The position numbers and the translations under genes are program-made. Shown here piece after piece: positions 35,911-44,810 of a stretch of 64,000 nt of DNA. Each line of letters begins with the position of its first letter. Position 1 is the first letter of the stretch. Source of the stretch: Aureisphaera galaxeae (GTDB taxonomy: Bacteria > Bacteroidota > Bacteroidia > Flavobacteriales > Flavobacteriaceae); assembly GCF_028561275.1 (NCBI RefSeq), contig NZ_JAQQTF010000006.1, positions 310,001 through 374,000 of the forward strand, in the 5' to 3' direction. Under the pieces are notes generated by a model. It worked only from the letters and a program-made list of their open reading frames with translations. It made no database searches and was not told where the DNA came from.

Positions 35911-37596
35911 TTAAGGATTTAAGGTTTCTAGTAATACGATATCGAATTCTGAACTAAAGGTGACTTTTCCATCTTTCACCTCCACTTCTTGACCGCTATA
36001 AGCGTCCTTAAGTGCAGTTCCATTGGCGAAAACAGTTCCTACCGAAATTTCTTTATCACCAGGATTGTTCAAACTCACTACAACCTGATCGGTATACTCA
36101 CCTTTTGTATAGGTTCTAGAAAACACATAAGGTGCTTCCGAAATCATTTTGTGCACCCCTGCTCCCACAGACATATGGTTATTCCTGAATTGCCCCAATT
36201 TCTGCCAGTGCTTCAATAATCGCTGTGTTTCTGAGCTATTGGATATCATTTTCCAATCCATAGGAGATCGTAACGTAGCGTCCCCTTGAGTTCCTTCAAT
36301 AATTAAAGAGCGACCAATTTCATCTCCATAGTAAATCTGTGAGGCTCCAGGAGCCAATAACAATCGTACGGCACTTTCATAGGTCTTTTCACGGGACTTA
36401 TCGTAAGGACCTCCATCGTCATGGGAAGAAATATAACTCATGGTACCGTAGCCATCCATGTCGCCATTCAAAATATTGGAATAACGACTGAAAACACTTT
36501 CCAAGGATTCTTCGGCAGTACTTCTTAAATCGAAATTGATGAGCGCATCAAAGCTATCGTTAAAGTAATTCACCTTTTTATCCCCAAAGTCGTAGTACTT
36601 TCCAGTATTGATGGAATAGAAATAGATTTCCCCTACCAAATAGAAGGGTGCATCATCCAGTACCAAAGAAGGGTTATTGGCTTTCCATTCGGCAAAAGCA
36701 GTATCGCAAACATCTTCAAATTCTTCCCAAACATATTCCTCCGTATGCTTTACGGTATCCACACGATACCCATCGATTCCATAGTCGGTAATATAATCGG
36801 CCAACCACTTCATGATATAGAAGCGGGGTGCTCTGGGATGTCCCGTTTTTTCGAAAAACGCATCCAATTCGGCCATTTCTTCTTCGTAGCGGCCTTCTTC
36901 CTTCCATTTTTTCTCTAATTGTGGCGGGAGGGAAACGGCTTCATTGCTTTCGGTTAATACATCTGGCAAATTGGCCACCAAAGTACATTTGGTAGTGGTT
37001 TCATAGGATTGGAAGTCACATTTGGGTGAAGTTCTCACCCACTCTTCGGGCCAAACTCCGTCTGTTTCGGTTTGGGGACCGTGGTGATTGATCACGGCAT
37101 CCAACAAAATACGAATACCATTTTCATGTGCCGTGGTTACCAATTCCTGAAGATCTTCCTTCGTTCCAAAGTTAGGATCCAAAGTCGTCCAATCCTTGGT
37201 CCAGTAACCATGATACCCATAGGTATAACCCGTTCCTTCGTCCACCCCATCATGAATTTGCTCTACGATAGGCGTCATCCAAATGGCATTAACCCCTAAA
37301 TCGTTAAAATAGCCTTCTCTTATTTTCTGGGTCACTCCTTTAATATCTCCCCCTTCAAAACCTCTTAAAACAGCAGTTTCGTTCGTGCGATCGAAATTTA
37401 CATCGTTGGAGGGATCCCCATTGTTAAAACGATCCGTAAGCAAGAAGTAGACATTGGCCCCTTCCCAATCGAAATAGGCCGTTTTCGCTTCTGCGGTGGT
37501 TTCTTCATTCGGGGTTTCTTCTGTTTTTTTCTTTTCGCCACAGCCCATCCAGATAAAGAGGGCCATCGCCATGAGGAGATAACTTCGTACAGACAT
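35911..37596 (-). CDS. GH13 alpha-amylase-family lipoprotein, second
   Basis: 561 residues. Lipoprotein signal ending WMGC. GH13 regions: LLDAVINHHG, GYRVDTVKHTEE, YLVGEIYF and YISSHDDGG. An insertion between regions I and II (about 190-270, with two Cys) distinguishes it from its neighbour, with which it shares only the fold. Likely releases maltose or short maltodextrins outside the inner membrane for uptake. Coupled to GH65 upstream (6 bp gap) and to the second GH13 gene downstream (2 bp gap). Confidence 0.93.
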   Translation of the reverse strand: MSVRSYLLMAMALFIWMGCGEKKKTEETPNEETTAEAKTAYFDWEGANVYFLLTDRFNNGDPSNDVNFDRTNETAVLRGFEGGDIKGVTQKIREGYFNDLGVNAIWMTPIVEQIHDGVDEGTGYTYGYHGYWTKDWTTLDPNFGTKEDLQELVTTAHENGIRILLDAVINHHGPQTETDGVWPEEWVRTSPKCDFQSYETTTKCTLVANLPDVLTESNEAVSLPPQLEKKWKEEGRYEEEMAELDAFFEKTGHPRAPRFYIMKWLADYITDYGIDGYRVDTVKHTEEYVWEEFEDVCDTAFAEWKANNPSLVLDDAPFYLVGEIYFYSINTGKYYDFGDKKVNYFNDSFDALINFDLRSTAEESLESVFSRYSNILNGDMDGYGTMSYISSHDDGGPYDKSREKTYESAVRLLLAPGASQIYYGDEIGRSLIIEGTQGDATLRSPMDWKMISNSSETQRLLKHWQKLGQFRNNHMSVGAGVHKMISEAPYVFSRTYTKGEYTDQVVVSLNNPGDKEISVGTVFANGTALKDAYSGQEVEVKDGKVTFSSEFDIVLLETLNP

Positions 37597-37602
37597 AATC
37601 TA

Positions 37603-39885
37603 TTAGTTTATCGTTATTCTTTCTGAATTAAGAACCAACGTAACCGTTGGCCCACTCTCTAAAGTAAAATGTGTTTGGTCTTTATCTACGGACACTTTTA
37701 TAATGCTTCCCCTAAAATTGATCTTAAAGGAATAACTGGTCCATTGTTCCGGGATCTGAGGCGTAAAATGGAGCTCTCCATTTTTAACGCGCATGCCTCC
37801 AAATCCTTCTACGATGCTCATCCAGGTTCCCGCCATACTGGTAATATGACAGCCTTCTTCCACCTCCTTGTTATAATCGTCCAAATCCAGTCGGGAGGTT
37901 CGTAAATAGAAGGTGTAGGCTTGCTCCATACGTCCTAACTTAGCCGCCTGAATGCTATGCACGCAAGGTGAAAGTGAGGATTCGTGTACCGTAAAGGGTT
38001 CGTAAAAATCGAAATGACGTTCTAATTCTTCGACGGTAAAATGATCTTCAAAGAAATAGAATCCTTGTAAAGTATCTGCCTGCTTAATGTAGGGAGACCT
38101 TAATATGCGGTCCCACGACCATTTCTGATTTATGGGTCTATTTTCCTTACCCAGATCTTCTACAGTAACCAACTCTTTATCCAAAAAACCATCTTGCTGA
38201 AGGTACACACTATGCTCGTCCGAATATGGGAAATACATAGCTCCAGCTACTTTGTTCCAAGCCTTCATTTCTTCCAAAGAAAGTTGAGTCTTGTTCATGA
38301 TACGTTCATGATCATTGGGTGAATCCTTTTCTACCCTTTCAATCATGCGTATGGCATATTTAATACACCATTTTGCAATGTAGTTGGTATACCAGTTGTT
38401 ATTTACGTTGTTTTCATATTCGTTAGGACCTGTTACCCCAAGGATTACGTATTGATCCTTGGCTGTACTGAACGTAGCACGCTGATGCCAAAAACGGGCA
38501 ATAGCAATAAGTACTTCCAAGCCCATTTCGGGTACATAGGAAGTATCGCCCGTATAGCGTTCATAGTTATAAATGGCAAAGGCTATCGCTCCATTTCTAT
38601 GGATTTCTTCGAAAGTAATCTCCCATTCGTTATGGCATTCTTCCCCATTCATGGTCACCATAGGATACAAGGCGGCTCCCTTAGTGAAACCAAGCTTTCC
38701 AGCATTTTCTATGGCCTTGCCCAATTGATCGTACCGATATTTTAATAAATTACGCGCAACTTGCTGATCTTTGGTCGCCATATAAAATGGGATGCAATAG
38801 GCTTCGGTATCCCAATAGGTACTTCCACCATATTTCTCACCTGTAAATCCTTTCGGCCCTATATTTAATCGAGCGTCTTTTCCCGAATAGGTTTGATTTA
38901 GCTGAAATATATTGAAACGGATACCCTGTTGGGCTTCAACATCACCTTCAATGGCAATGTCCGCCATTTCCCAGACCTTGGCCCATGCTTGTGCTTGGGA
39001 TTGCTGTAGGGCTTCATACCCCAAAGAAGTTCCTTTTTGAAGGATATTTTTAGCTGCTCCTAGTAATGCATCGGGTTCATGATTTAGGGACACCACATAT
39101 CCAGCGTATTTCTGAAGGGTTGCTGTTTGTCCTTCTCTTACAGATACATTGTAATGTGCCCAAATGCTTTTCTCCTTGGTCTCCATCTCCGGTGAAACAT
39201 CAGACGAAGTTCCATTTACATAGAGTTTGGACTGCATATAAGTACAAACATCGAAATGGGTTTTCATGGTCCTACTTCGGATGAAGGCTTGATCGTTTTC
39301 ATTCGAAACATTGAGAATTTCCCAGAACTGGTCGTCCCAATTACTGTCTTCATTGGTGATTCCGGCATCCAAATAAGGACTAAACACAATCTCTGCGTCC
39401 CTATTCAGTGCTTTTATAGCGTAGTTGATAATTCCTAATTCGTCATGATCCAAATGAAGGATACGCGTGCTTTCCACTTCAATTTGGGTCCCATTTTGAA
39501 GGGTCGCCACAAACGATCGGCGGTAGTAGCCTTCCTTCATATTCAATTCCCTACGAAACTGAGCTACCTCGCATTGATTCATATCGAGGTTTTCACCATT
39601 TACGGAAACCCGTATACCGATCCAATTAGGAGCGTTTAATACTTTCGCAAAATACTCGGGATAACCATTCTTCCACCAACCTACACGGGTTTTGTCGGGG
39701 TAATAAACCCCTCCTATATAGCTCCCTTGAAAGGTTGGGCCGCTATAATCCTCTTCAAAATTGGCACGCTGTCCCATGGCTCCATTTCCAATACTGAACA
39801 GACTTTCGGACGACTTTACCAGCTCCGCATCGAAGCCTTCTTCAATGATGCTCCACGGATCTGGTATGATATATTCTTGATTCAT
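37603..39885 (-). CDS. Glycoside hydrolase family 65 maltose phosphorylase (or kojibiose/trehalose type)
   Basis: 760 residues, usual length. No signal peptide, so cytosolic. GH65 features: N-terminal beta-sandwich, (alpha/alpha)6 barrel with KYGGSTYWDTEAYCIPFY, and the general-acid Glu in GVTGPNEYENNV. Phosphorolyses an alpha-linked glucose disaccharide to glucose and beta-glucose 1-phosphate. pgmB immediately upstream (6 bp gap) converts that product to glucose 6-phosphate, so the pair forms a pathway. Maltose is the likeliest substrate from the GH13 neighbours. Confidence 0.92.
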   Translation of the reverse strand: MNQEYIIPDPWSIIEEGFDAELVKSSESLFSIGNGAMGQRANFEEDYSGPTFQGSYIGGVYYPDKTRVGWWKNGYPEYFAKVLNAPNWIGIRVSVNGENLDMNQCEVAQFRRELNMKEGYYRRSFVATLQNGTQIEVESTRILHLDHDELGIINYAIKALNRDAEIVFSPYLDAGITNEDSNWDDQFWEILNVSNENDQAFIRSRTMKTHFDVCTYMQSKLYVNGTSSDVSPEMETKEKSIWAHYNVSVREGQTATLQKYAGYVVSLNHEPDALLGAAKNILQKGTSLGYEALQQSQAQAWAKVWEMADIAIEGDVEAQQGIRFNIFQLNQTYSGKDARLNIGPKGFTGEKYGGSTYWDTEAYCIPFYMATKDQQVARNLLKYRYDQLGKAIENAGKLGFTKGAALYPMVTMNGEECHNEWEITFEEIHRNGAIAFAIYNYERYTGDTSYVPEMGLEVLIAIARFWHQRATFSTAKDQYVILGVTGPNEYENNVNNNWYTNYIAKWCIKYAIRMIERVEKDSPNDHERIMNKTQLSLEEMKAWNKVAGAMYFPYSDEHSVYLQQDGFLDKELVTVEDLGKENRPINQKWSWDRILRSPYIKQADTLQGFYFFEDHFTVEELERHFDFYEPFTVHESSLSPCVHSIQAAKLGRMEQAYTFYLRTSRLDLDDYNKEVEEGCHITSMAGTWMSIVEGFGGMRVKNGELHFTPQIPEQWTSYSFKINFRGSIIKVSVDKDQTHFTLESGPTVTLVLNSERITIN

Positions 39886-39891
39886 TGGTTG

Positions 39892-40548
39892 TTATTGATG
39901 AATGAGTTTGTGTAAAAATTCATTGGACATTTCGGTAAAATCCGAAAAAACATAATCTGCCTCATGCAGTATCTTAGGGTTTCCAATACCTATGCTGGTC
40001 ATTCCAGCTATATTGGCAGCCTGCACTCCCGCTAAGGAATCTTCAAAAACGATGGCGTCGGCTGGATTTACCCCAATTTGTTCGGCGGCCCTTAAGAATA
40101 CTTCTGGGTCAGGTTTTGCATTGGTCACATCGTTACCGTCTACAATAGCTTCGAAGGCAGCGTATAGATGCACCTCCCTCAATATTTTACGGGCATTTTT
40201 ACTGGCCGACCCCAAGGCAACCGGTTGACCACTATCCAATAAGAAATGTAATACCCTCTTTACATCGGGAAGCAGTTCGCTTTCATCCATCTTCTCAATG
40301 TATTCTAAGTAGTCATTGTTCTTTACGGCCAACAGTTCCATGAACTTGTCTTCTTGGAGTTCTTTATTGCCCCAGGAGAGTATTTTTTCTAGGGAACGTA
40401 CCCTACTCACCCCTTTTAATTGTTCGTTGTCTTCTTCTGTAAAGGAAATTCCTATGCTTTCTGCAAGTTTTTTCCACGCTAGGTAATGGTATTTGGCGGT
40501 ATCTACGATGACACCATCCAAATCGAAAATAAATCCTTTTCTCGTCAT
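39892..40548 (-). CDS. pgmB: Beta-phosphoglucomutase
   Basis: 218 residues of the HAD superfamily: nucleophile motif FDLDGVIVDT, cap-domain motif KGVSRVRSLEKIL typical of beta-PGM, GSASKN (motif II) and VFEDSLAGVQAA (motif IV). Converts beta-glucose 1-phosphate from the GH65 enzyme to glucose 6-phosphate. First gene of the maltose-use operon. No sugar transporter or SusCD pair is adjacent on this side. Confidence 0.94.
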   Translation of the reverse strand: MTRKGFIFDLDGVIVDTAKYHYLAWKKLAESIGISFTEEDNEQLKGVSRVRSLEKILSWGNKELQEDKFMELLAVKNNDYLEYIEKMDESELLPDVKRVLHFLLDSGQPVALGSASKNARKILREVHLYAAFEAIVDGNDVTNAKPDPEVFLRAAEQIGVNPADAIVFEDSLAGVQAANIAGMTSIGIGNPKILHEADYVFSDFTEMSNEFLHKLIHQ

Positions 40549-40686
40549 TTATTATGGTAAAAGCGGCAAAATACAGGTTAAAAACAGCACATTTAATGCG
40601 CTGAAACCTCAGTGTTCACAGCATTTAATTGTAAAATCGGTTCTAAAGATATGTATTTTTTGAGGCGTAGAAATGGAATAAATTAC

Positions 40687-40698
40687 CGAAAACGTTTT
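40687..40698 (+). promoter_or_regulatory. Palindrome AAAACGTTTT upstream of maltose-use operon
   Basis: CGAAAACGTTTT: 10-bp perfect palindrome about 140 bp upstream of pgmB. Its first ten bases recur upstream of pfkA (34388-34397, minus). Candidate LacI-type operator; no regulator gene is in the vicinity. Confidence 0.35.
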
Positions 40699-40806
40699 AG
40701 TTAAAATTTCTGGCAAATACCGATGTACACTGAGGTCCCGTAAATGGGGACTTAAAACCCTATTTCCCTATAGGAATATACTATTTTAACACTTATTAGT
40801 GTAAAA

Positions 40807-40824
40807 ATACGTGTATGCACGTAT
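40807..40824. promoter_or_regulatory. Inverted repeat ATACGTG-TATG-CACGTAT before sRNA promoter
   Basis: Perfect 7-bp arms with a 4-nt spacer, ending 21 bp before the -7 element TATCTTTG (40846-40853). It covers the place where a -33 element would be, which is otherwise missing, as expected for an activator-dependent promoter. Confidence 0.45.
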
Positions 40825-40845
40825 AGGTAGTTAATTTTTGTGGTC

Positions 40846-40982
40846 TATCTTTGAAGTATTAGTGAATTCGTATTGGAAAAATTTTTTGTGGGGATAAAAA
40901 ATTGATTTTCGATACTGAAATAAAATTTACTAAGTTAGGTTTGTTATCAGCGCTGCTTTTCACTACGCAGCGCTTTTTTTTG
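40846..40982 (+). ncRNA. Candidate small RNA with own promoter and terminator
   Basis: Plus-strand unit in a minus-strand gene landscape. It has an exact flavobacterial -7 element TATCTTTG (40846-40853), then about 120 nt without any reading frame, then a strong intrinsic terminator: stem AGCGCTGC / GCAGCGCT (40949-40956 and 40967-40974) followed by eight T (40974-40981). The T-run is only on the plus strand, so this hairpin does not suit the minus-strand gene that ends at 40986. Expected transcript about 40860-40982. I do not recognise it as 6S, SRP RNA or tmRNA. Confidence 0.5.
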
Positions 40983-40985
40983 TCC

Positions 40986-42821
40986 CTATTCCAGCACTAA
41001 AAACTCCACAGTAGAATCGTTGTAAACACGATGTGTTTGCTTCTGAAAATCCTCCTTTTTAGCTTCAAAAATATTAGGCACGAATGTCTGTGGATTCAAG
41101 TCTATCAAGGGAAACCACGTACTTTGCACCTGAATTTGGATCTTATGGCCCTTCTTAAATGTATGGCATACGTCCTGTAGTTTTACTTCTACTTGAGTTC
41201 TTTCATTAGGCTTAAAAGGTTCGGGCTTGCTGAAATCGTTTCTAAAGCGTCCACGCATCACCTCACTACGTACCATAAGATGGTAATTTGCCATCTTCAG
41301 ATACTTCTGAGTTTCGGGATAATCTTCTGCATCATTTGGATACACATCAATCAATTTTACCACCCAATCTGCGTCGGTCCCCGTAGTAGAAACATTCAAT
41401 TTTGCCAAAATTTCGCCCGTAAGGGTCATATCTTCCTTCAAAACTGAAGTTTCGAACACCAAAACATCAGGTCTTCGGGCGGCAAATCGCTGATCGTCTG
41501 CCATATACTTTCTTGGGGTAAATACCATCTTGATATCTTCGGAATACGGAACGGGCTTCTTTGGATCGCTCACGAACTCTTCGTACGTATTGCTGCGATC
41601 GGCCACAGCATTCAATCGTTGATCGCTTTGCAGCCACATAGTCTTCTTCTTTACATCCTTAGGAGGCCATTCGGTAAAGCTCTTCCATTCGCGCGTTCCT
41701 GTATCGAACATTTTAGCTTCTGGTAAATCCAAGGTTCCTTTTCCTTCGTTCTTCAGGAAATGATTGAAAAAGGTAGTCTCTACATCCCTTTGGTAATCTC
41801 GGGAAAGGTTGGTTCCGAAATAAACATTCCCAATGGCTTGTCGCTCATTATTACGCGCCCAATCGCCATGACTCCAAGGTCCAAAGACCATAGTATTGTA
41901 GTTATCGCTGTTCTGTTCTATTTTCTCGTAGGTTTCAAAAGGACCATAGAGATCTTCTGCATCGAACAATCCTCCCACTACCATTACCGCTGGTTTAATA
42001 TTCTTAAGATGCTGAATAATTCCACGTGATCTCCAGAATTCGTCATAATTAGGATGCTCCTTTAATTGTTGCCAGAAAACATTGTCCTTGCCGTAGTACT
42101 TGTCCAAATTGGAAAGTGGGCCATTGTCCAAGAAGAACTGGTATTGATCTTTAGATCCTAAATCTGGAAAAGAATACCAAGATTGTTGGGTAGGTTCGGT
42201 TTTCTCATAACCAAATACGGCTGTAGCCCTCCAATAACTCAGGAAATAAGCTCCATTGTGGTGAAAATCGTCGAAAAAGAAGTCACCTATGCAGGCTTGG
42301 GGAGAAACCGCTTTTAACGCCGGATGGGCATCCAATAATGAATACGTGGCATAAAATCCCGGGTATGAAATTCCCCAAACCCCTACATTCCCATTGTTGT
42401 TGGCTACGTTTTTCACCAACCAATCTATGGTGTCATAGGTATCACTGGCTTCGTCTACTTGTTTCCCTTTTTTATTTGGAATGTAGGCACGCATGTTATC
42501 GTATACCCCTTCACTATTCCATCGGCCGCGAACATCCTGATATACCACGATATTTCCTTCTTTCATCATAAACTCATTGGGCCCAATCCTGGAACGGAAC
42601 TGATCTTCTCCGTAGGGACGGCAACTATACGGTGTACGCTGCAGTAATATAGGATACTCTTTAGAAGTGTCCTTGGGTGAATAAATGGTTGTGTGCAATT
42701 TAACACCATCACGCATGGTAATGGTGGTTTCCATTTTGTTGTAATGATCTTTAGCATAGTCCTCTTGAGCACATGCTGTAGTAGCTACGAATAGGGCAAT
42801 AAGAAAAATCAGTCTTTTCAT
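40986..42821 (-). CDS. CocE/NonD-family X-Pro dipeptidyl-peptidase-like hydrolase, secreted
   Basis: 611 residues. Signal peptide (to about 18; a Cys in TTACAQ could alternatively be a lipobox). Alpha/beta hydrolase of peptidase family S15: nucleophile Ser in GISYPG, oxyanion region VVYQDVRGRW, acid and His in VGGLFDAED and FGPWSHGDW; then the C-terminal jelly-roll domain of CocE/NonD proteins. Relatives act on acylated amines, alpha-amino-acid esters or N-terminal dipeptides. Exact substrate cannot be read. Six bp downstream of dsbD, so probably the last gene of that operon. Confidence 0.88.
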   Translation of the reverse strand: MKRLIFLIALFVATTACAQEDYAKDHYNKMETTITMRDGVKLHTTIYSPKDTSKEYPILLQRTPYSCRPYGEDQFRSRIGPNEFMMKEGNIVVYQDVRGRWNSEGVYDNMRAYIPNKKGKQVDEASDTYDTIDWLVKNVANNNGNVGVWGISYPGFYATYSLLDAHPALKAVSPQACIGDFFFDDFHHNGAYFLSYWRATAVFGYEKTEPTQQSWYSFPDLGSKDQYQFFLDNGPLSNLDKYYGKDNVFWQQLKEHPNYDEFWRSRGIIQHLKNIKPAVMVVGGLFDAEDLYGPFETYEKIEQNSDNYNTMVFGPWSHGDWARNNERQAIGNVYFGTNLSRDYQRDVETTFFNHFLKNEGKGTLDLPEAKMFDTGTREWKSFTEWPPKDVKKKTMWLQSDQRLNAVADRSNTYEEFVSDPKKPVPYSEDIKMVFTPRKYMADDQRFAARRPDVLVFETSVLKEDMTLTGEILAKLNVSTTGTDADWVVKLIDVYPNDAEDYPETQKYLKMANYHLMVRSEVMRGRFRNDFSKPEPFKPNERTQVEVKLQDVCHTFKKGHKIQIQVQSTWFPLIDLNPQTFVPNIFEAKKEDFQKQTHRVYNDSTVEFLVLE

Positions 42822-42827
42822 AATGGA

Positions 42828-44807
42828 TTAGTTTTTATTAAAATTGGACGCTCCACTCTTTAGCCATTGCAGATATTCACTGGAATCTGGGGTATAGCCA
42901 ACAGGCTTGTTGAGAAGGTTCAATTCTGAGTCCATTAGGACGTAATACGGTTGTGAATTGTTTTGAAAATTTATGGTTTGGAACGTAGACCATTTGTCAC
43001 CAATTGTTGCTATTTTTTTGCTTTTCCCTGTAGGCCAAACAAAATTAAACTTTTCCCCTTCCTCCAGCTCTTTCCTATCATCGACATACAAAGAAATCAA
43101 TACGTAATCTTCACTAATAGATTTGAAGATTTCGGGATCACTCCATACCTGTTCCTCCATCTTTCGACAATTTACGCAGGCCCATCCTGTGAAATCTACC
43201 ATAATAGGTTTTCCTTCCCTTTCGGCTGCTGCTAAGCCCTCGTCGAAGTCTTTATAGGCATTCAGTCCTAATGGGGCTGTGGTTTCCTTATCGTACAAAC
43301 TATAAAATAAAGGTGGTGGGAATCCACTTAGCAACTTCAGATTTGCATATTTAGTGTTGGTTAGCCCAGGAATAAGGTACAGTAAAAAGGCTACAGAAAG
43401 TACTCCTACCAAAATATTCCCTTTGGGTAATTTTCCTTTAGGGCCATCATGTGGGAAACGTATAAGGCCGAAAAGGTACAACGCCAATCCCAAAGCGCAC
43501 AGAATCCATATAGCAAAGAACACCTCTCTTTTCAAAATGCCCCAGTGCTCAACCAAATCGGCATTGGAAAGGAACTTAAAGGCTAAAGCCAATTCGATAA
43601 AACCAAGCACTACTTTCACTGTATTCAGCCAACCGCCACTCCTAGGCAGTGTATTCAGCATATTCGGAAACATAGCAAACAATGCGAATGGCAATGCCAA
43701 TGCCAATCCGAAACCTCCCATTCCCATGCTTAGTTGCATTGCACCTCCATCAGTTGTCAAGGAACTACCCAATAAGGTTCCCAATATAGGTCCTGTACAA
43801 GAGAATGAAACAATGGCTAAGGTCAATGCCATGAAGAAGATTCCTATGAAACCTCCTATACTCGTTGCCTTGCTGTCCATTTTAGCACTCCAGGATTGAG
43901 GTAATGTCAGCTCAAAGTACCCAAAGAAGGAGAATGCGAAAACAATAAAAATGACGAAGAAAATAACATTAAGTGTTACGTTGGTAGAAATGTTATTTAG
44001 TATCTCTGGGTTGAGTGAATCCAATACGTGGAAAGGAATACTCAATAATACATAAATAAGGAAAATGAACAGTCCATACAAGATAGCATTGACCAATCCC
44101 TTTTTCTTGTTCTGGGCACTTTTGGTAAAAAAGCTTACCGTAAGTGGTATCATAGGGAATACACATGGTGTAAGCAATGCTATAAGCCCACCTAGGAATC
44201 CTAACATAAAAATTGTGAACAGTCCTTTCTTCTCTTTGTCTACATCTTCGTACTTATCCCTTCCCTTAATATCGCGTTTAAGGGCTTCTGTCTTTGCTAA
44301 GTCCGTTGATGATACTTCAACGTTTTCCGTCACCGCAGAGGCACCCAGTAGCGAAACTTCGAACGATTTGGTTTCGGGTGCTAGGCACTTTTCATCATCA
44401 CAAACCGAATAGAATACCTCAACAATAGCTTTAAAGTTGTCCTCATTAATCACTTCTATGATCTGGCTAAACTTTGCTGCATCCTCAAAGTACACCACAT
44501 CCAAGTTGAATACTTTATCGAAAATTGGCTTTATCTGTGGTTCTTTGGTATCGCCCACTAAGCGATAGGTAGAATCGGTAGCATTATATGTGAACTCAGT
44601 TGGAATGGGGCCTTCGAATTCTGCTCCAAATTGCTTCTGGCTATATAAATGCCATCCGGCATCTATAGAAGCATCGATAACTATTTCATATTGGTTCCCA
44701 TCCTTTTGTTTCATGGACACATCCCATTTAACAGGATCCAACAATCCCTGCCCAAATGAGAATTGGGCAAAAAGGGTAAGAATACATATAACTAAGAAGC
44801 GTTTCAT
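42828..44807 (-). CDS. dsbD: Thiol:disulfide interchange protein DsbD family
   Basis: 659 residues in the full three-part layout. Signal peptide; N-terminal periplasmic domain (about 20-160) with CDDEKC; eight-helix transmembrane core (about 195-475) containing LTPCVFPMIPLT and FSCTGP, the Cys pair that passes electrons; C-terminal thioredoxin domain with CVNC (GWACVNCRKME). Moves reducing power from cytosolic thioredoxin to periplasmic proteins such as cytochrome c maturation factors. Between tilS (3 bp gap) and the S15 hydrolase gene (6 bp gap). Confidence 0.93.
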   Translation of the reverse strand: MKRFLVICILTLFAQFSFGQGLLDPVKWDVSMKQKDGNQYEIVIDASIDAGWHLYSQKQFGAEFEGPIPTEFTYNATDSTYRLVGDTKEPQIKPIFDKVFNLDVVYFEDAAKFSQIIEVINEDNFKAIVEVFYSVCDDEKCLAPETKSFEVSLLGASAVTENVEVSSTDLAKTEALKRDIKGRDKYEDVDKEKKGLFTIFMLGFLGGLIALLTPCVFPMIPLTVSFFTKSAQNKKKGLVNAILYGLFIFLIYVLLSIPFHVLDSLNPEILNNISTNVTLNVIFFVIFIVFAFSFFGYFELTLPQSWSAKMDSKATSIGGFIGIFFMALTLAIVSFSCTGPILGTLLGSSLTTDGGAMQLSMGMGGFGLALALPFALFAMFPNMLNTLPRSGGWLNTVKVVLGFIELALAFKFLSNADLVEHWGILKREVFFAIWILCALGLALYLFGLIRFPHDGPKGKLPKGNILVGVLSVAFLLYLIPGLTNTKYANLKLLSGFPPPLFYSLYDKETTAPLGLNAYKDFDEGLAAAEREGKPIMVDFTGWACVNCRKMEEQVWSDPEIFKSISEDYVLISLYVDDRKELEEGEKFNFVWPTGKSKKIATIGDKWSTFQTINFQNNSQPYYVLMDSELNLLNKPVGYTPDSSEYLQWLKSGASNFNKN

Positions 44808-44810
44808 ATG

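Larger units (their letters stand above)
40549..40985. other. 437-bp intergenic region with maltose-operon control and a probable plus-strand sRNA
   Basis: No protein gene. The left half is the promoter region of pgmB, with the palindrome AAAACGTTTT at 40689-40698. The right half carries an inverted repeat, a consensus -7 element and a plus-strand terminator, all consistent with a small RNA (see separate entries). Confidence 0.6.

Noticed and set aside
40949-40981. Terminator of the S15 hydrolase gene ending at 40986
   Set aside because: The T-run is on the plus strand only; on the minus strand the hairpin is followed by GATAACAAACC.
43354-43899. Plus-strand open frame of 181 codons
   Set aside because: Antisense shadow of dsbD.
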